Source: JAWXBA01 sp048499805 (GTDB lineage: Bacteria > Gemmatimonadota > Gemmatimonadetes > Gemmatimonadales > GWC2-71-9). From it: 64,000 bases of DNA. The stretch lies in assembly GCA_048499805.1 (NCBI GenBank), contig JASNZF010000005.1, forward strand, positions 248,001 to 312,000, in the 5' to 3' direction. A model generated the notes under the pieces. That model was not told where the DNA came from. It saw only the letters and a list, made by a program, of their open reading frames with translations, and searched no databases. Made by a program: the position numbers and the translations under genes. Positions 33,853-42,557 of this stretch are shown piece by piece; the first letter of the stretch is position 1, and each line of letters begins with the position of its first letter.

Positions 33853-35373
33853 ATGCGACCGTCCCCCAAGCCCAGACCGCTGCCACTCCTCCGGATCATC
33901 ACCCTGCGGTGGGTGCCACTCGCGCTCCTGCTGGCCACCCCGGTGGCCCAGGCCCAGCAGCAGTCCCTGTCGGGGGACGTGGCCCGCCTCCTCGACGCCA
34001 CACCGTTCAACCGGAATCACTGGGGCCTCGTGGTGATGGACCCGGCGGGCCGGGTGCTGGCCAGTCGCCACGCCGAGCAGCTCTTCATGCCCGCCAGCAA
34101 CACCAAGCTGCTGGTCTCGGCGGCGGCCGCCGTCCTCCTGCCGCCCGGGTTCACGGTCCAGACCAGTCTCTACGGCGGCGGACCGGTGCAGGATGGGGTC
34201 CTCTCGGGCGACCTGGTCCTCTACGGCCGGGGGGATCCCACTCTCAGCAAGCGCTGCTACGCCGGTGACACCCTGCAGGCGGGAGTCTGCCAGCGCGACG
34301 CGGAAGAGCCGTTGCGCCGCCTCGCTCGCCAGCTGCGCGAGCGCGGCGTCACCAGCGTCGCGGGGGACCTGATCGGCGATGGCTCCTGGTTCGAGCCCAC
34401 GATGGTGCACCCGACCTGGGAGGTCTACGACCTCAACTGGTGGTACGCCGCGCCGGTTTCCGGGCTGGGCGTCCACGACAATGCCGTCTCCATCATCCAC
34501 GCCGGCGGGATCGCTGCCGGCGCGCCCGCGGCCGTCCGGATCGAGCCGCCGGTCGAGGGGGTGCAGCTCGAGAACCGGACCCGTACCGTCGCCGATGGTG
34601 AGCCGCAGACCATTGACTACACCCGCACCCCGGGGACGCTGCAGATCGTCGCCGAGGGAACGGTCCGCCAATCGACCCGGCCGACGACCCAGTACTTCGC
34701 GCTTCCCGACCCCAACCTCTTCACCGCGACTGTGTTTCGGCGGGTGCTGGCAGAGGAGGGGATCTCGGTCGCGGGCGGCACCCGCTCCACCACCGACTCG
34801 CTCGAGACCCGGGCCCTGCGGCAGCGCCCCCCGCTGGCGGAGATCACCTCGCGGCCGGTGGAGGACTGGATCTACCCGGTCCTCAACAGCAGCCAGAACT
34901 GGTTCGCCGAGATGCTCCTCAAGCAGCTGGGACGACAGCTCGGCGGCGAGGGCTCCTGGCGGGCCGGCCACCAGGTGGTCCGCCGGTTCCTGATCGACTC
35001 GGTCCGGGTGGACTCGACCCAGTTCCGCGCCATGGACGGCTCCGGGCTCTCGGGCCAGAACCTGGTCAGCCCGATGGTCTTTGCCCGCCTCCTCCAGTGG
35101 ATGCAGGCCCACCCCCGCTCCTCCGCGTTCGCGGCGGGACTGCCGAAGAGCGGCGAACGCGGATCGCTGCGCACCCGGTTCGTGGGCACCCCGCTCGAGG
35201 GCCGGGTCCGCGCCAAGACCGGGACGATCACCGGCGTCAACAGCCTGAGCGGCTACATCGACCGGCCAGGCCGGGCTCCGCTGATCTTCTCGTTGGTCGC
35301 CAACCACCACGTCCTCTCCAGCGCCGCGGTGGTGCGGCAGATCGACAGTGTGGTGGTGCGGATCGGAAGGTAG
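33853..35373 (+). CDS. dacB: D-alanyl-D-alanine carboxypeptidase/endopeptidase, PBP4 type (S13)
   Basis: 506 residues. The signal peptide (LRWVPLALLLATPVAQAQ) is followed by the S13 penicillin-binding fold. The active-site triad is visible: SxxK in PASNTKLLV (Ser about 82), SxN in GSGLSGQNLVSP, and KTG in RAKTGTITG (Lys about 455). It trims or cleaves peptidoglycan cross-links in the periplasm. I chose the ATG at 33853 to place the signal peptide at the N-terminus; a frame open to 33742 adds 37 non-conserved residues. The stop TAG lies at the first bases of the following octamer array. Confidence 0.92.
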   Translation: MRPSPKPRPLPLLRIITLRWVPLALLLATPVAQAQQQSLSGDVARLLDATPFNRNHWGLVVMDPAGRVLASRHAEQLFMPASNTKLLVSAAAAVLLPPGFTVQTSLYGGGPVQDGVLSGDLVLYGRGDPTLSKRCYAGDTLQAGVCQRDAEEPLRRLARQLRERGVTSVAGDLIGDGSWFEPTMVHPTWEVYDLNWWYAAPVSGLGVHDNAVSIIHAGGIAAGAPAAVRIEPPVEGVQLENRTRTVADGEPQTIDYTRTPGTLQIVAEGTVRQSTRPTTQYFALPDPNLFTATVFRRVLAEEGISVAGGTRSTTDSLETRALRQRPPLAEITSRPVEDWIYPVLNSSQNWFAEMLLKQLGRQLGGEGSWRAGHQVVRRFLIDSVRVDSTQFRAMDGSGLSGQNLVSPMVFARLLQWMQAHPRSSAFAAGLPKSGERGSLRTRFVGTPLEGRVRAKTGTITGVNSLSGYIDRPGRAPLIFSLVANHHVLSSAAVVRQIDSVVVRIGR

Positions 35374-35554
35374 GGGGGCAGGGGCAGCGGGCAGCGGGGC
35401 CGCGGGGCCGCGGGGCCGCGGGGCTCATGGTTACAGAACAGCTCACGTTCGTACCACCGGGGGTGATGGGTGCGCACGCCATAATTCCTACGTGGTGCTG
35501 CCCTGCTGCCCTGCTGCCCCCCCGCCCTGCGGCCCCCCGGCCCCCCCGCCCCCC
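35371..35554. repeat. Bracketed octamer element between dacB and fprA
   Basis: The G-rich left arm (35371-35425) has GGGGCAGC then GGGGCCGC units starting in the dacB stop. A unique core of about 76 bp follows. The complementary right arm (35502-35554) has CTGCCCTG/CCGCCCTGCGG-type units ending at the -10 box at 35556. Confidence 0.85.
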
Positions 35555-35555
35555 A

Positions 35556-35561
35556 TATATT
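35556..35561 (+). promoter_or_regulatory. -10 box for leaderless fprA
   Basis: TATATT followed by CCAGC and ATG at 35567. The same TANATTCCAGNATG layout occurs before glcD and before the SDR gene. Confidence 0.6.
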
Positions 35562-35566
35562 CCAGC

Positions 35567-36958
35567 ATGCCCTCCCCCATCGCCGGTCCCCTGCGTATCG
35601 CCATCATTGGTGCCGGTCCGTCCGGCTTCTATGCCGCCGAGCACCTGCAGAAGCAGGGTCGCGACATCGCCATCGACCTCTTTGACCGGCTCCCCACGCC
35701 GTTCGGGCTGGTGCGGGGCGGTGTCGCCCCGGATCATCCCAAGATCAAGTCGGTGACCCGGGTGTACGACAAGATTGCGGCGCGGCCCGGGTTCCGGTTC
35801 TTCGGCAACGTCGAGTTCGGGCGGGATGTCACCCTGGCCGACCTGCAGCGTCACTACCATGCGATCGTCTTCTCCTGTGGCGCACCCAGCGACCGCGCCC
35901 TCGGCATTCCCGGCGAGGACCTGCCGGGCAGCCGCACCGCCACCGAGTTCGTCGGCTGGTACAACGGGCATCCCGACTTCCGCGACCTGACCTTCGACCT
36001 GAGCCAGGAGGACGTGGTGGTCGTCGGGGTCGGCAACGTGGCAATGGACGTCGCCCGGATCCTCTGCCGGACCCCGGAGGAGCTCGCCGAGACCGACATC
36101 GCCAGCCACGCCCTCGAGGCACTGCGCGAGAGCAAGGTGAAGACGGTGTACGTGCTCGGTCGGCGGGGGCCGGCCCAGGCGGCCTTCACCAATCCCGAGA
36201 TCAAGGAACTCGGCGAGATGGAGGCGGCCGACATCGTCGTCGACCCCGCCGAACTGGAACTGGACGAGGCCAGTCGCGTCATGGTGGAGGAGGGAGAGGA
36301 CCGCACCCCGCAGAAGAACCTCGACACCCTCGGTGCCTTCTCCAATCGTGCGCCGGGCACGAAGGAGAAGAAGATCGTGATGCGATTCTGCGTCTCGCCG
36401 GTGGCGCTCGAGGGGACCGACCGGGTGGAGCGGGTGCGCATCGTCCGCAACCGCCTCGAGCCCGATGGGCGGGGCGGGGTCCGCGCGGTGGCCACCAACG
36501 AGGAGGAGGTGCTCCCGGCCGGGCTGGTCTTCCGCTCGGTGGGGTACCGCGGCGTGGCCCTGCCCGGTGTGCCGTTCGATGAGCGCCGCTGCGTGATCCC
36601 CAACGCCGCGGGGCGCGTGGTCGACGCGGACGGTGCCCCCATCCCGGGGGTGTACGCCGCCGGCTGGATCAAGCGAGGACCGAGCGGGGTGATCGGCACC
36701 AACAAGCCCGATGCGGTGGAGACGGTCGAGCAACTGCTGGCCGACGCCGATGCCGGGGCGCTGCCGGTGCCGGCCGAGGCGTCGACCGATGCCCTCGTGG
36801 CCGAGCTGCGGGAGCGCGGCATCCGGGTAGTGAGCTATGCCGACTGGCAGCGCCTGGACGCCCATGAACTTGCGGAGGGGAAGCGGACCGGGCGCCCGCG
36901 GCTCAAGCTGACCCGCCTGCAGGAGATGCTCGACGCCCTCGACCGGGAGCCGGCATGA
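35567..36958 (+). CDS. Ferredoxin--NADP+ reductase, FprA/adrenodoxin-reductase type
   Basis: 463 residues. The FAD-binding N-terminus is LRIAIIGAGPSGFYAAEHLQ, followed by PTPFGLVRGGVAPDHPKIKS, which is diagnostic of the mycobacterial FprA/adrenodoxin reductase group. The NADP site includes VVVVGVGNVAMDVARILCR and VLGRRGPAQAAFTNPEI. The C-terminal FAD loop is GVYAAGWIKRGPSGVIGTNK. It passes electrons between NADPH and a ferredoxin. I chose the ATG at 35567 because a -10 box is 5 nt upstream; the frame upstream is repeat. It overlaps the adenosyltransferase gene by 4 bp. Confidence 0.92.
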   Translation: MPSPIAGPLRIAIIGAGPSGFYAAEHLQKQGRDIAIDLFDRLPTPFGLVRGGVAPDHPKIKSVTRVYDKIAARPGFRFFGNVEFGRDVTLADLQRHYHAIVFSCGAPSDRALGIPGEDLPGSRTATEFVGWYNGHPDFRDLTFDLSQEDVVVVGVGNVAMDVARILCRTPEELAETDIASHALEALRESKVKTVYVLGRRGPAQAAFTNPEIKELGEMEAADIVVDPAELELDEASRVMVEEGEDRTPQKNLDTLGAFSNRAPGTKEKKIVMRFCVSPVALEGTDRVERVRIVRNRLEPDGRGGVRAVATNEEEVLPAGLVFRSVGYRGVALPGVPFDERRCVIPNAAGRVVDADGAPIPGVYAAGWIKRGPSGVIGTNKPDAVETVEQLLADADAGALPVPAEASTDALVAELRERGIRVVSYADWQRLDAHELAEGKRTGRPRLKLTRLQEMLDALDREPA

Positions 36959-37500
36959 AGATCTACACCCGCACCGGCGACTCTGGTGAGACCGGCCTCT
37001 TCGGCGGGGGCCGGGTGTCGAAGCACCACCTCCGGGTCGCCGCGTACGGCGACGTGGACGAGCTCAACTCCACCCTCGGCGTGGTGCGGGCGACCGAGCC
37101 AATGGACTTCCACGACGCCCTCCTGGAGGAGATCCAGCGCGACCTCTTCGCGATCGGCGGGCACCTGGCCACGCCCGACCCCGAGAAGGTCCAGAAGGCG
37201 CTCGAGAAGGCCGCCCTGTCCGAGGCCCGCGTTGAGGGTTTCGAGACGGCCATCGATGCCCTCGATGCCGGCCTGCCGCCGCTGCGCGCCTTCGTCCTCC
37301 CCGCTGGAACTCCCAAGGCCGCGGCGCTGCACCTGGCCCGGACCACCTGCCGGCGCGCCGAGCGCAGCGTGGTGGCATTGGCCCACGCTGAATCGGTGCC
37401 GGAACTCTTCCTGGTCTACCTCAACCGGCTCTCCGACCTGCTCTTTACCCTGGCCCGCGCCGCCAATGCGGAGGCGGGCCAGGGCGACGTGACCTGGTAG
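36955..37500 (+). CDS. Cob(I)alamin adenosyltransferase, PduO type
   Basis: A 181-residue helical-bundle enzyme making adenosylcobalamin from cob(I)alamin and ATP. The N-terminal ATP-binding signature is MKIYTRTGDSGETGLFGGGR, followed by AAYGDVDELNSTLGVVRA. The C-terminal half carries CRRAERSVVALAH and YLNRLSDLLFTLARAAN. The overlap with the FprA gene suggests that the reductase may supply electrons for cobalamin reduction (inference). Followed 10 bp later by aroB. Confidence 0.93.
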   Translation: MKIYTRTGDSGETGLFGGGRVSKHHLRVAAYGDVDELNSTLGVVRATEPMDFHDALLEEIQRDLFAIGGHLATPDPEKVQKALEKAALSEARVEGFETAIDALDAGLPPLRAFVLPAGTPKAAALHLARTTCRRAERSVVALAHAESVPELFLVYLNRLSDLLFTLARAANAEAGQGDVTW

Positions 37501-37510
37501 CGCGGACCGC

Positions 37511-38590
37511 ATGACCACCGTCGTCACCGTTCGCCACCGGCACGGCGCCTACCCGGTGTACCTGGGCACGGGGCTGGTCGAGGACCTCCCGGAACTCACC
37601 GCACGCCATCTCCCCGGTCGCCGGCTGGCGGTGATCACCGATCGGCATGTCGCCCGCGCAGTCCAGACCACCCTCGAGGTCCCGACCCTGGTCATCGCCC
37701 CGGGCGAGCCCTCCAAGACCCGGCGCAAGTGGGCCGAACTTTCCGACAAGCTGCTGGACCTGGGGTTCGATCGCGACAGCGCCGTCGTGGCGCTGGGGGG
37801 CGGCGTGGTCGGCGACCTGGCCGGGTTCGTCGCGGCCACCCTCCTCCGTGGGATCCCCTGGCTCCAGGTTCCCACCACCCTGCTCGCGATGGTGGATGCC
37901 TCGGTCGGCGGGAAGACCGGGGTGGACACCTCGCACGGGAAGAACCTGGTCGGCGCGTTCCATCCCCCGGTGGCCGTGGTCGCCGATCCCCGCGTCCTCC
38001 GCACCCTGTCCGAGCCGGTCTTTCGGGCCGGCCTCGCCGAGGCGGTGAAGCATGGCCTGATCGCCGACGCCGCCTACCTGGCCTGGATCGAGCGGGAGGC
38101 CGAGGCGCTCGGCCGCCGTGACGAGATCCTGCTCACCCGCCTGGTCCACCGCAGCGTCGAGCTCAAGGGCCAGGTCGTCTCGGAGGATGAGTTCGAGACG
38201 GGCCGCCGCGCGATCCTCAACGCCGGCCACACCGTGGCGCACGCCATCGAGGCGGTTTCCGGGTTCGCCGTCTCGCATGGCGAGGCGGTCGCCATCGGAC
38301 TCGTGGCCGAGGTGGCACTCGCCGAGGAGATGGGAATCGCCCAGCCGGGACTCTCCGACGGGCTCCGCGCACTCCTCGAGTCGCTGGGCCTGCCCGTCAC
38401 CCTCCCCGTCGACTTCCAGGTGGACGACCTCCTGGCCGCAATGGGGCACGACAAGAAGAACCGTGACGGCCGGATCCGGTTCGCCCTGCCTGTCACTGCC
38501 GGCGAGATGGCGCGTGACGGCGAGCGGTGGACCGTCGTGGCGCCCGCGGAGCAGATCGGGGCGGCGCTCCGGACGGTCGGCGCGACCTGA
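37511..38590 (+). CDS. aroB: 3-dehydroquinate synthase
   Basis: 359 residues, second enzyme of the shikimate pathway, NAD- and zinc-dependent. Landmarks are VIAPGEPSKTRRKWAELSD, the NAD motif VVALGGGVVGDLAGFVAAT, VPTTLLAMVDASVGGKTGVD, the zinc-binding region RAGLAEAVKHGLI and ILNAGHTVAHAIEAVSGF with a conserved His, and GHDKKNRDGRIRFALP. The ATG is 10 bp after the adenosyltransferase. Full length. Confidence 0.95.
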   Translation: MTTVVTVRHRHGAYPVYLGTGLVEDLPELTARHLPGRRLAVITDRHVARAVQTTLEVPTLVIAPGEPSKTRRKWAELSDKLLDLGFDRDSAVVALGGGVVGDLAGFVAATLLRGIPWLQVPTTLLAMVDASVGGKTGVDTSHGKNLVGAFHPPVAVVADPRVLRTLSEPVFRAGLAEAVKHGLIADAAYLAWIEREAEALGRRDEILLTRLVHRSVELKGQVVSEDEFETGRRAILNAGHTVAHAIEAVSGFAVSHGEAVAIGLVAEVALAEEMGIAQPGLSDGLRALLESLGLPVTLPVDFQVDDLLAAMGHDKKNRDGRIRFALPVTAGEMARDGERWTVVAPAEQIGAALRTVGAT

Positions 38591-38932
38591 CGGGGTGGCC
38601 CGCCAAGGGCTGCCCTGCGGCCCGCTTCGGCGGCCGGCCCCCCCTAGACCCCTTCAAAGAGCGAATCGACCGGGTTTTCCACGTATCGGCACCGCCGCGT
38701 TGCGTCTCAACTCCTTACATCTCAATAATTTGACGGTTCGTCCCTCACGGCACGTGGACAACTGGCGGAACGCCGCGTGGAAACAACGCACAAGTCCATG
38801 TTTCACATGCATTTATAATGTTGAAATAGTTTTCCCTTGACCCCCTCGCCCCAGTACCCACATTGGAGGTGTTCCAAGCAAGTCAGATCCCTTCTCAGCC
38901 CGCACGACATTCGCCGAAGGTGGTTCCGACGT
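38591..38932 (+). other. 342 bp intergenic region before the sigma-factor gene
   Basis: No convincing gene. The left part is G+C-rich non-coding sequence. From about 38690 it becomes clearly A+T-richer than the rest of the window, with the TATAAT box at 38814. The long gap and the A+T-rich stretch suggest a regulated upstream region for the sigma factor. Confidence 0.5.
38814..38819 (+). promoter_or_regulatory. Consensus -10 box upstream of the sigma factor
   Basis: A perfect TATAAT in an A+T-rich patch, about 114 bp before the ATG at 38933. No good -35 hexamer at 17 bp (CAAGTC), so an activator or other sigma may be involved. Confidence 0.45.
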
Positions 38933-39832
38933 ATGGCCTCTGCCGTCCGCCCCCGATCCCGTGTGCCGGCGCGTTCCGCACCCGCCCCCTCCTCCGCCTT
39001 CGACCAGTACCTCCTCGACATTCGCAAGCTCCCGATGATTGACAGCGCCGCCGAAGAGCGCCGCCTGGCGGAGCTGGCTCGTGCCGGCGATGCGGCCGCT
39101 ACCGAGAAGCTGGTCACGGCCAACCTCCGGTTCGTGATCTCCTACGTGAAGCGGTTCCAGGGCCATGGCCTGGACCTCTCCGAGCTGGTGGCGATCGGCA
39201 ACGAGGGCCTGCTCAAGGCGGTCCGCAAGTTCGACCCCTCGCACGGCGTGAAGTTCATCAGCTACGCGGTCTGGTGGGTGCGCCAGTGCGTGCTCAAGGC
39301 GCTGGCTGAGCAGACCCGCACGGTCCGCATCCCGCTCAACCAGAACAGCGCCCTGATCAAGATGGCCCGGGTCGAGGGACTCCTGGCACAGGAGCTCGGC
39401 CGCACCCCCACGGACGACGAGACCGCCGTCGCCCTCAATGAGCCGCTCGAGGTGATCCGCGCCGCGCGCCTGGTGACCACCACCGAGGTGTCGCTCGATG
39501 CGCCGGTCGAAAAGAACGACAGCCGCTCGGCGACCTTTGGCGAACGGGTCGCCTCCACCGAGGCAAACGACATCGAGGCCCGGACCGACCACGGCCTCCA
39601 GCGGGACTTCATCGACCGGCTCTTCCGCCAGTACCTGACGCCGCGCGAGCGGCGGATCCTGTCGCTCTATTACGGCCTCGAGGAGGGCAGCGAGGCGCAG
39701 ACGCTCGAGGGGATCGGCTCGATGCTCGGCGTCACCCGCGAACGGGTGCGCCAGATCCGTGAGCGGGCCTTCGAGAAGCTCCGCAATTCCCCCGACGTGA
39801 AGCACCTGCAGGGATTCTGGGTCGCGGCCTGA
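38933..39832 (+). CDS. RNA polymerase sigma factor, RpoD/SigA family
   Basis: 299 residues: region 1.2 (FDQYLLDIRKLPMIDSAAEE), region 2 (ANLRFVISYVKRFQ, LVAIGNEGLLKAVRKFDPS, FISYAVWWVRQCVLKALAEQ), region 3 and region 4 (LTPRERRILSLYYG, LGVTRERVRQIRERAFEKLR). Region 1.1 and the large non-conserved insert of primary sigma factors are absent. It could be the short housekeeping sigma of this phylum or a group 2 (RpoS-like) alternative. I chose the ATG at 38933; an in-frame TTG at 38837 would add 32 unconserved residues. The long A+T-rich leader suggests regulation. Confidence 0.88.
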   Translation: MASAVRPRSRVPARSAPAPSSAFDQYLLDIRKLPMIDSAAEERRLAELARAGDAAATEKLVTANLRFVISYVKRFQGHGLDLSELVAIGNEGLLKAVRKFDPSHGVKFISYAVWWVRQCVLKALAEQTRTVRIPLNQNSALIKMARVEGLLAQELGRTPTDDETAVALNEPLEVIRAARLVTTTEVSLDAPVEKNDSRSATFGERVASTEANDIEARTDHGLQRDFIDRLFRQYLTPRERRILSLYYGLEEGSEAQTLEGIGSMLGVTRERVRQIRERAFEKLRNSPDVKHLQGFWVAA

Positions 39833-39860
39833 CTCCCCCGAGACACCGCGCCCACACCTG

Positions 39861-39890
39861 CCCCCCCGGCGCCCTTGGGTGCCGGGGGGG
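39861..39890 (+). terminator. Terminator after the sigma factor
   Basis: CCCCCCCGGC pairs perfectly with GCCGGGGGGG (10 bp, extendable to about 13), followed by a short T-poor tail. It lies 29 bp after the stop and just before the glcD promoter. Confidence 0.65.
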
Positions 39891-39903
39891 TCGTGCATTC
39901 GGA

Positions 39904-39909
39904 TAGATT
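39904..39909 (+). promoter_or_regulatory. -10 box for leaderless glcD
   Basis: TAGATT, then CCAGTC and ATG at 39916 (6 nt). No Shine-Dalgarno. Confidence 0.6.
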
Positions 39910-39915
39910 CCAGTC

Positions 39916-41340
39916 ATGCCCACCGTCGCCACCCTGCTCCGCGATGAACTGGCCCGCATCGTCGGGGACCAGTGGGTGCGCCACCGCCCCGGCGAGCTCA
40001 AGGCGTTCGAGTCCGACGGCCTGCCCTCCCACGGCATCGCCCCCCGCCTGGCCGTCCTCCCGGGAACCCGTGCGGAGCTGATCGCCGTCGTCCGCCTGCT
40101 GCATGCCGCCGGATTGCCGTTCGTGGCGCGTGGAGCGGGCACCGGGCTCTCCGGTGGCGCCCTGGCGGAGTCCGACGCCGTCCTCGTCGTCCTGACCCGG
40201 CTCAATCGCATCCTCCAGGTCGACTCGGTCGCGCGGCGGGCGGTGGTCGAACCCGGGGTGGTGAACGCCCGCCTCTCCGAGGTGATCGCACCGTTCGGGC
40301 TCCACTACGCCCCCGACCCCTCCAGCCAGTCGGCCTGCACCCTGGGCGGGAACGTCGCGGAGAACGCCGGCGGCCCCCATTGCCTCAAGTACGGAGTGAC
40401 GACCAATCATGTCGTCGCCCTCGAGGTCCTCCTGCCCGATGGCGAGCTGGTCCGGCTGGGCAGCCCGCACGGCGAACCGTGGGGCCCCGACCTGGTCGGA
40501 CTCTTCGTGGGATCGGAAGGGATGTTCGGCATCGCCACCGAGATCACGGTGCGGCTCACCCCCACCCCGGCGGAGGTCCGGACCCTGCTCGCCGACTTCG
40601 CCACCGTGCGCGCCGCCACCGAGGCGGTCGGTGCGATCATCGCCGCCGGCGTGGTCCCGGCCGCGATGGAATTGATGGACCAGGCGCTCTGCCAGGCGGT
40701 GGAGGCATCGATCTATGCGGCGGGGTATCCGACCGATGCCGGTGCGGTGCTGCTGGTGGAACTCGATGGCCGCCCCGCCAGCGTTGCCGCCGAGACGGCC
40801 ACCGCGGAACGGCTGCTGCAGCAGCATGGGGCCCGGACCATCCGCTCAGCCTCGACCGCCAACGAGCGGGCCCGGCTCTGGCAGGGGCGCAAGAAGGCAT
40901 TCGGCGCGATGGGCCGGGTCACCCGCGACCTGCTGGTGCAGGACGCCGTCGTCCCCCGCAGCGCACTGCCGGCGATCATGGACGAGATCGCCCGGATCGG
41001 CCGCGCCCACGACCTCGTGATCTGCAACGTCTTCCACGCCGGCGACGGCAACCTCCACCCCAATCTCTGCTTCGACAGCCGCGACGCCGGGCAGTCGGCC
41101 CGGGTGGCGCGGGCCAGCCGCGAGATCATGGAGGCCTGCGTTGCCGCGGGGGGCACCATCACCGGCGAGCACGGCGTCGGCCAGGACAAGCGCGACTACA
41201 TGCCCCTGATCTTCTCGGCGGAGAGCCTGCAGATGATGTGCGACGTGCGCGGCGTGTTCGACCGGGAGCGGCGCGCCAATCCCGGCAAGGTGATCCCGTT
41301 GCGAAGCTGCCGGGAGTGGCGGGCGGGAGGAGTCGCGTGA
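39916..41340 (+). CDS. glcD: Glycolate oxidase subunit GlcD (FAD-linked)
   Basis: 474 residues of the FAD-binding PCMH/VAO family. The FAD site includes GLPFVARGAGTGLSGGALAE, VVEPGVVNARLSEVIAPFG, CTLGGNVAENAGGPHCLKYG and LVGLFVGSEGMFGIATEITV. The C-terminal domain has NVFHAGDGNLHPNLCFD and GTITGEHGVGQDKRDYM. With GlcE and GlcF it oxidises glycolate (or D-lactate) and feeds electrons to the respiratory chain. GTGA overlap with glcE at 41337-41340. Confidence 0.93.
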   Translation: MPTVATLLRDELARIVGDQWVRHRPGELKAFESDGLPSHGIAPRLAVLPGTRAELIAVVRLLHAAGLPFVARGAGTGLSGGALAESDAVLVVLTRLNRILQVDSVARRAVVEPGVVNARLSEVIAPFGLHYAPDPSSQSACTLGGNVAENAGGPHCLKYGVTTNHVVALEVLLPDGELVRLGSPHGEPWGPDLVGLFVGSEGMFGIATEITVRLTPTPAEVRTLLADFATVRAATEAVGAIIAAGVVPAAMELMDQALCQAVEASIYAAGYPTDAGAVLLVELDGRPASVAAETATAERLLQQHGARTIRSASTANERARLWQGRKKAFGAMGRVTRDLLVQDAVVPRSALPAIMDEIARIGRAHDLVICNVFHAGDGNLHPNLCFDSRDAGQSARVARASREIMEACVAAGGTITGEHGVGQDKRDYMPLIFSAESLQMMCDVRGVFDRERRANPGKVIPLRSCREWRAGGVA

Positions 41341-42557
41341 GCGCCTCCGTGGCGGACCGCCTCCGGACGCTCCTGGGCCCCGACGCGGTGGAGTGGAGCC
41401 CCGATCACGTGCCGCGGGTGCTGCCCGACTCCACCGACGCCGTGGCGCGGACCTGTCGCGAGGCCCACGCCATGGGGTGGCAGATCCGGGTGGAGGGCCA
41501 CGGCACCTGGCTACCCACCGACGCCCCGGCCGACCTGACGATCAGCACCGCCGCCCTCGCCGCCGTCACCGCCGTCCACACCTCCGACCTGGTCGCCACT
41601 GCGCAGGCCGGGGTCCCGATGGACCAGCTCGAGCACCGGCTTCGGGGCGCGGGCGCCTGGCTGGCGATCGATGCCCCGGGGCGCCCTGAGCGCTCGCTCG
41701 GCGGGGTGATCGCCTGCGGCACCACCGGCGCGCTCCGGCACGCCTACGGCGGCGTCCGCGACCAGGTCATCGGTTGCACAGTGGTCACCGGCGACGGCCG
41801 GGTCGTCACGGCGGGAGGCCGGGTCACCAAGAACGTGGCCGGCTACGACCTCACCAAGCTGCAGGTCGGCGGGTTCGGGGGCTTCGGCATCCTCACCGAG
41901 CTGCACCTGCGCCTCCGCGCCCTGCCCCCCGCCGACCGCACCCTGGTCACCACCGGGGATCGCGACCCGCTGACACTCCTGGCCCGCAACCTGGAGGACG
42001 CCGGACTCGACGCCGCGGCCTGCGAGCTGCTCTCGCCCACCGCCGCCGCCTCCGCCGCCTGGATCCTGGCGGTACGCTTGCAAGGACCCGAGGACGCGGT
42101 GACTGCCGAATCGGACCGGATCCGCGACCTCACCACCGGCGTGGACTGGGAGCTGCTGGACCCGGCACGCAGCACAACGTTCTGGCATGCCGCCGCCCGG
42201 GCGATGGGCGGCGGGGAATCCTCCGTCCGGCTCGGCGTCCTTCCCGGGGGCGTCGACGAAGTGATCGACCTGCTGCACCAGCGCCTCGATACCGGATTGG
42301 TAAGTGCCGGCGCGGCACGGGGCGGGCTGCGCTGGAGCGGCCAGGCCACCGCCGATGCCCTGCGGGACCTCCGCCACGAGCTGGCTGCCCGCGAGATCCC
42401 CCTGACGCTCGAGCGCGCGCCGTGGGCCCTGCGGCACGCCGTCGGGCATTTCGGGGCGTACCGGGAAGGGGTGGGACCGCTGTTGGACGCCCTGCGACGG
42501 CAGTTCGATCCCGGAGCGCTCCTGCAGGCCAGCCTCTCCGGTGCCTCAGGTGACTGA
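41337..42557 (+). CDS. glcE: Glycolate oxidase subunit GlcE
   Basis: A 406-residue FAD-binding subunit. Recognisable segments are QIRVEGHGTWLPTDAPADLT, ERSLGGVIACGTTGALRHAY, GDGRVVTAGGRVTKNVAGYD and LTKLQVGGFGGFGILTELHL. The C-terminus contains RWSGQATADALRDLRHELA and HFGAYREGVGPLLDALRRQF. The GTG at 41337 overlaps the glcD stop; the frame is open far upstream in the glcD antiframe but that is chance. The 3' end overlaps glcF. Confidence 0.92.
   Translation: MSASVADRLRTLLGPDAVEWSPDHVPRVLPDSTDAVARTCREAHAMGWQIRVEGHGTWLPTDAPADLTISTAALAAVTAVHTSDLVATAQAGVPMDQLEHRLRGAGAWLAIDAPGRPERSLGGVIACGTTGALRHAYGGVRDQVIGCTVVTGDGRVVTAGGRVTKNVAGYDLTKLQVGGFGGFGILTELHLRLRALPPADRTLVTTGDRDPLTLLARNLEDAGLDAAACELLSPTAAASAAWILAVRLQGPEDAVTAESDRIRDLTTGVDWELLDPARSTTFWHAAARAMGGGESSVRLGVLPGGVDEVIDLLHQRLDTGLVSAGAARGGLRWSGQATADALRDLRHELAAREIPLTLERAPWALRHAVGHFGAYREGVGPLLDALRRQFDPGALLQASLSGASGD

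Noticed and set aside
39972..41336. Open extension of the glcE frame through glcD
   Set aside because: It overlaps the well-conserved glcD in another frame and reads as Arg/Pro-rich nonsense; the conserved GlcE N-terminus begins at the GTG at 41337.
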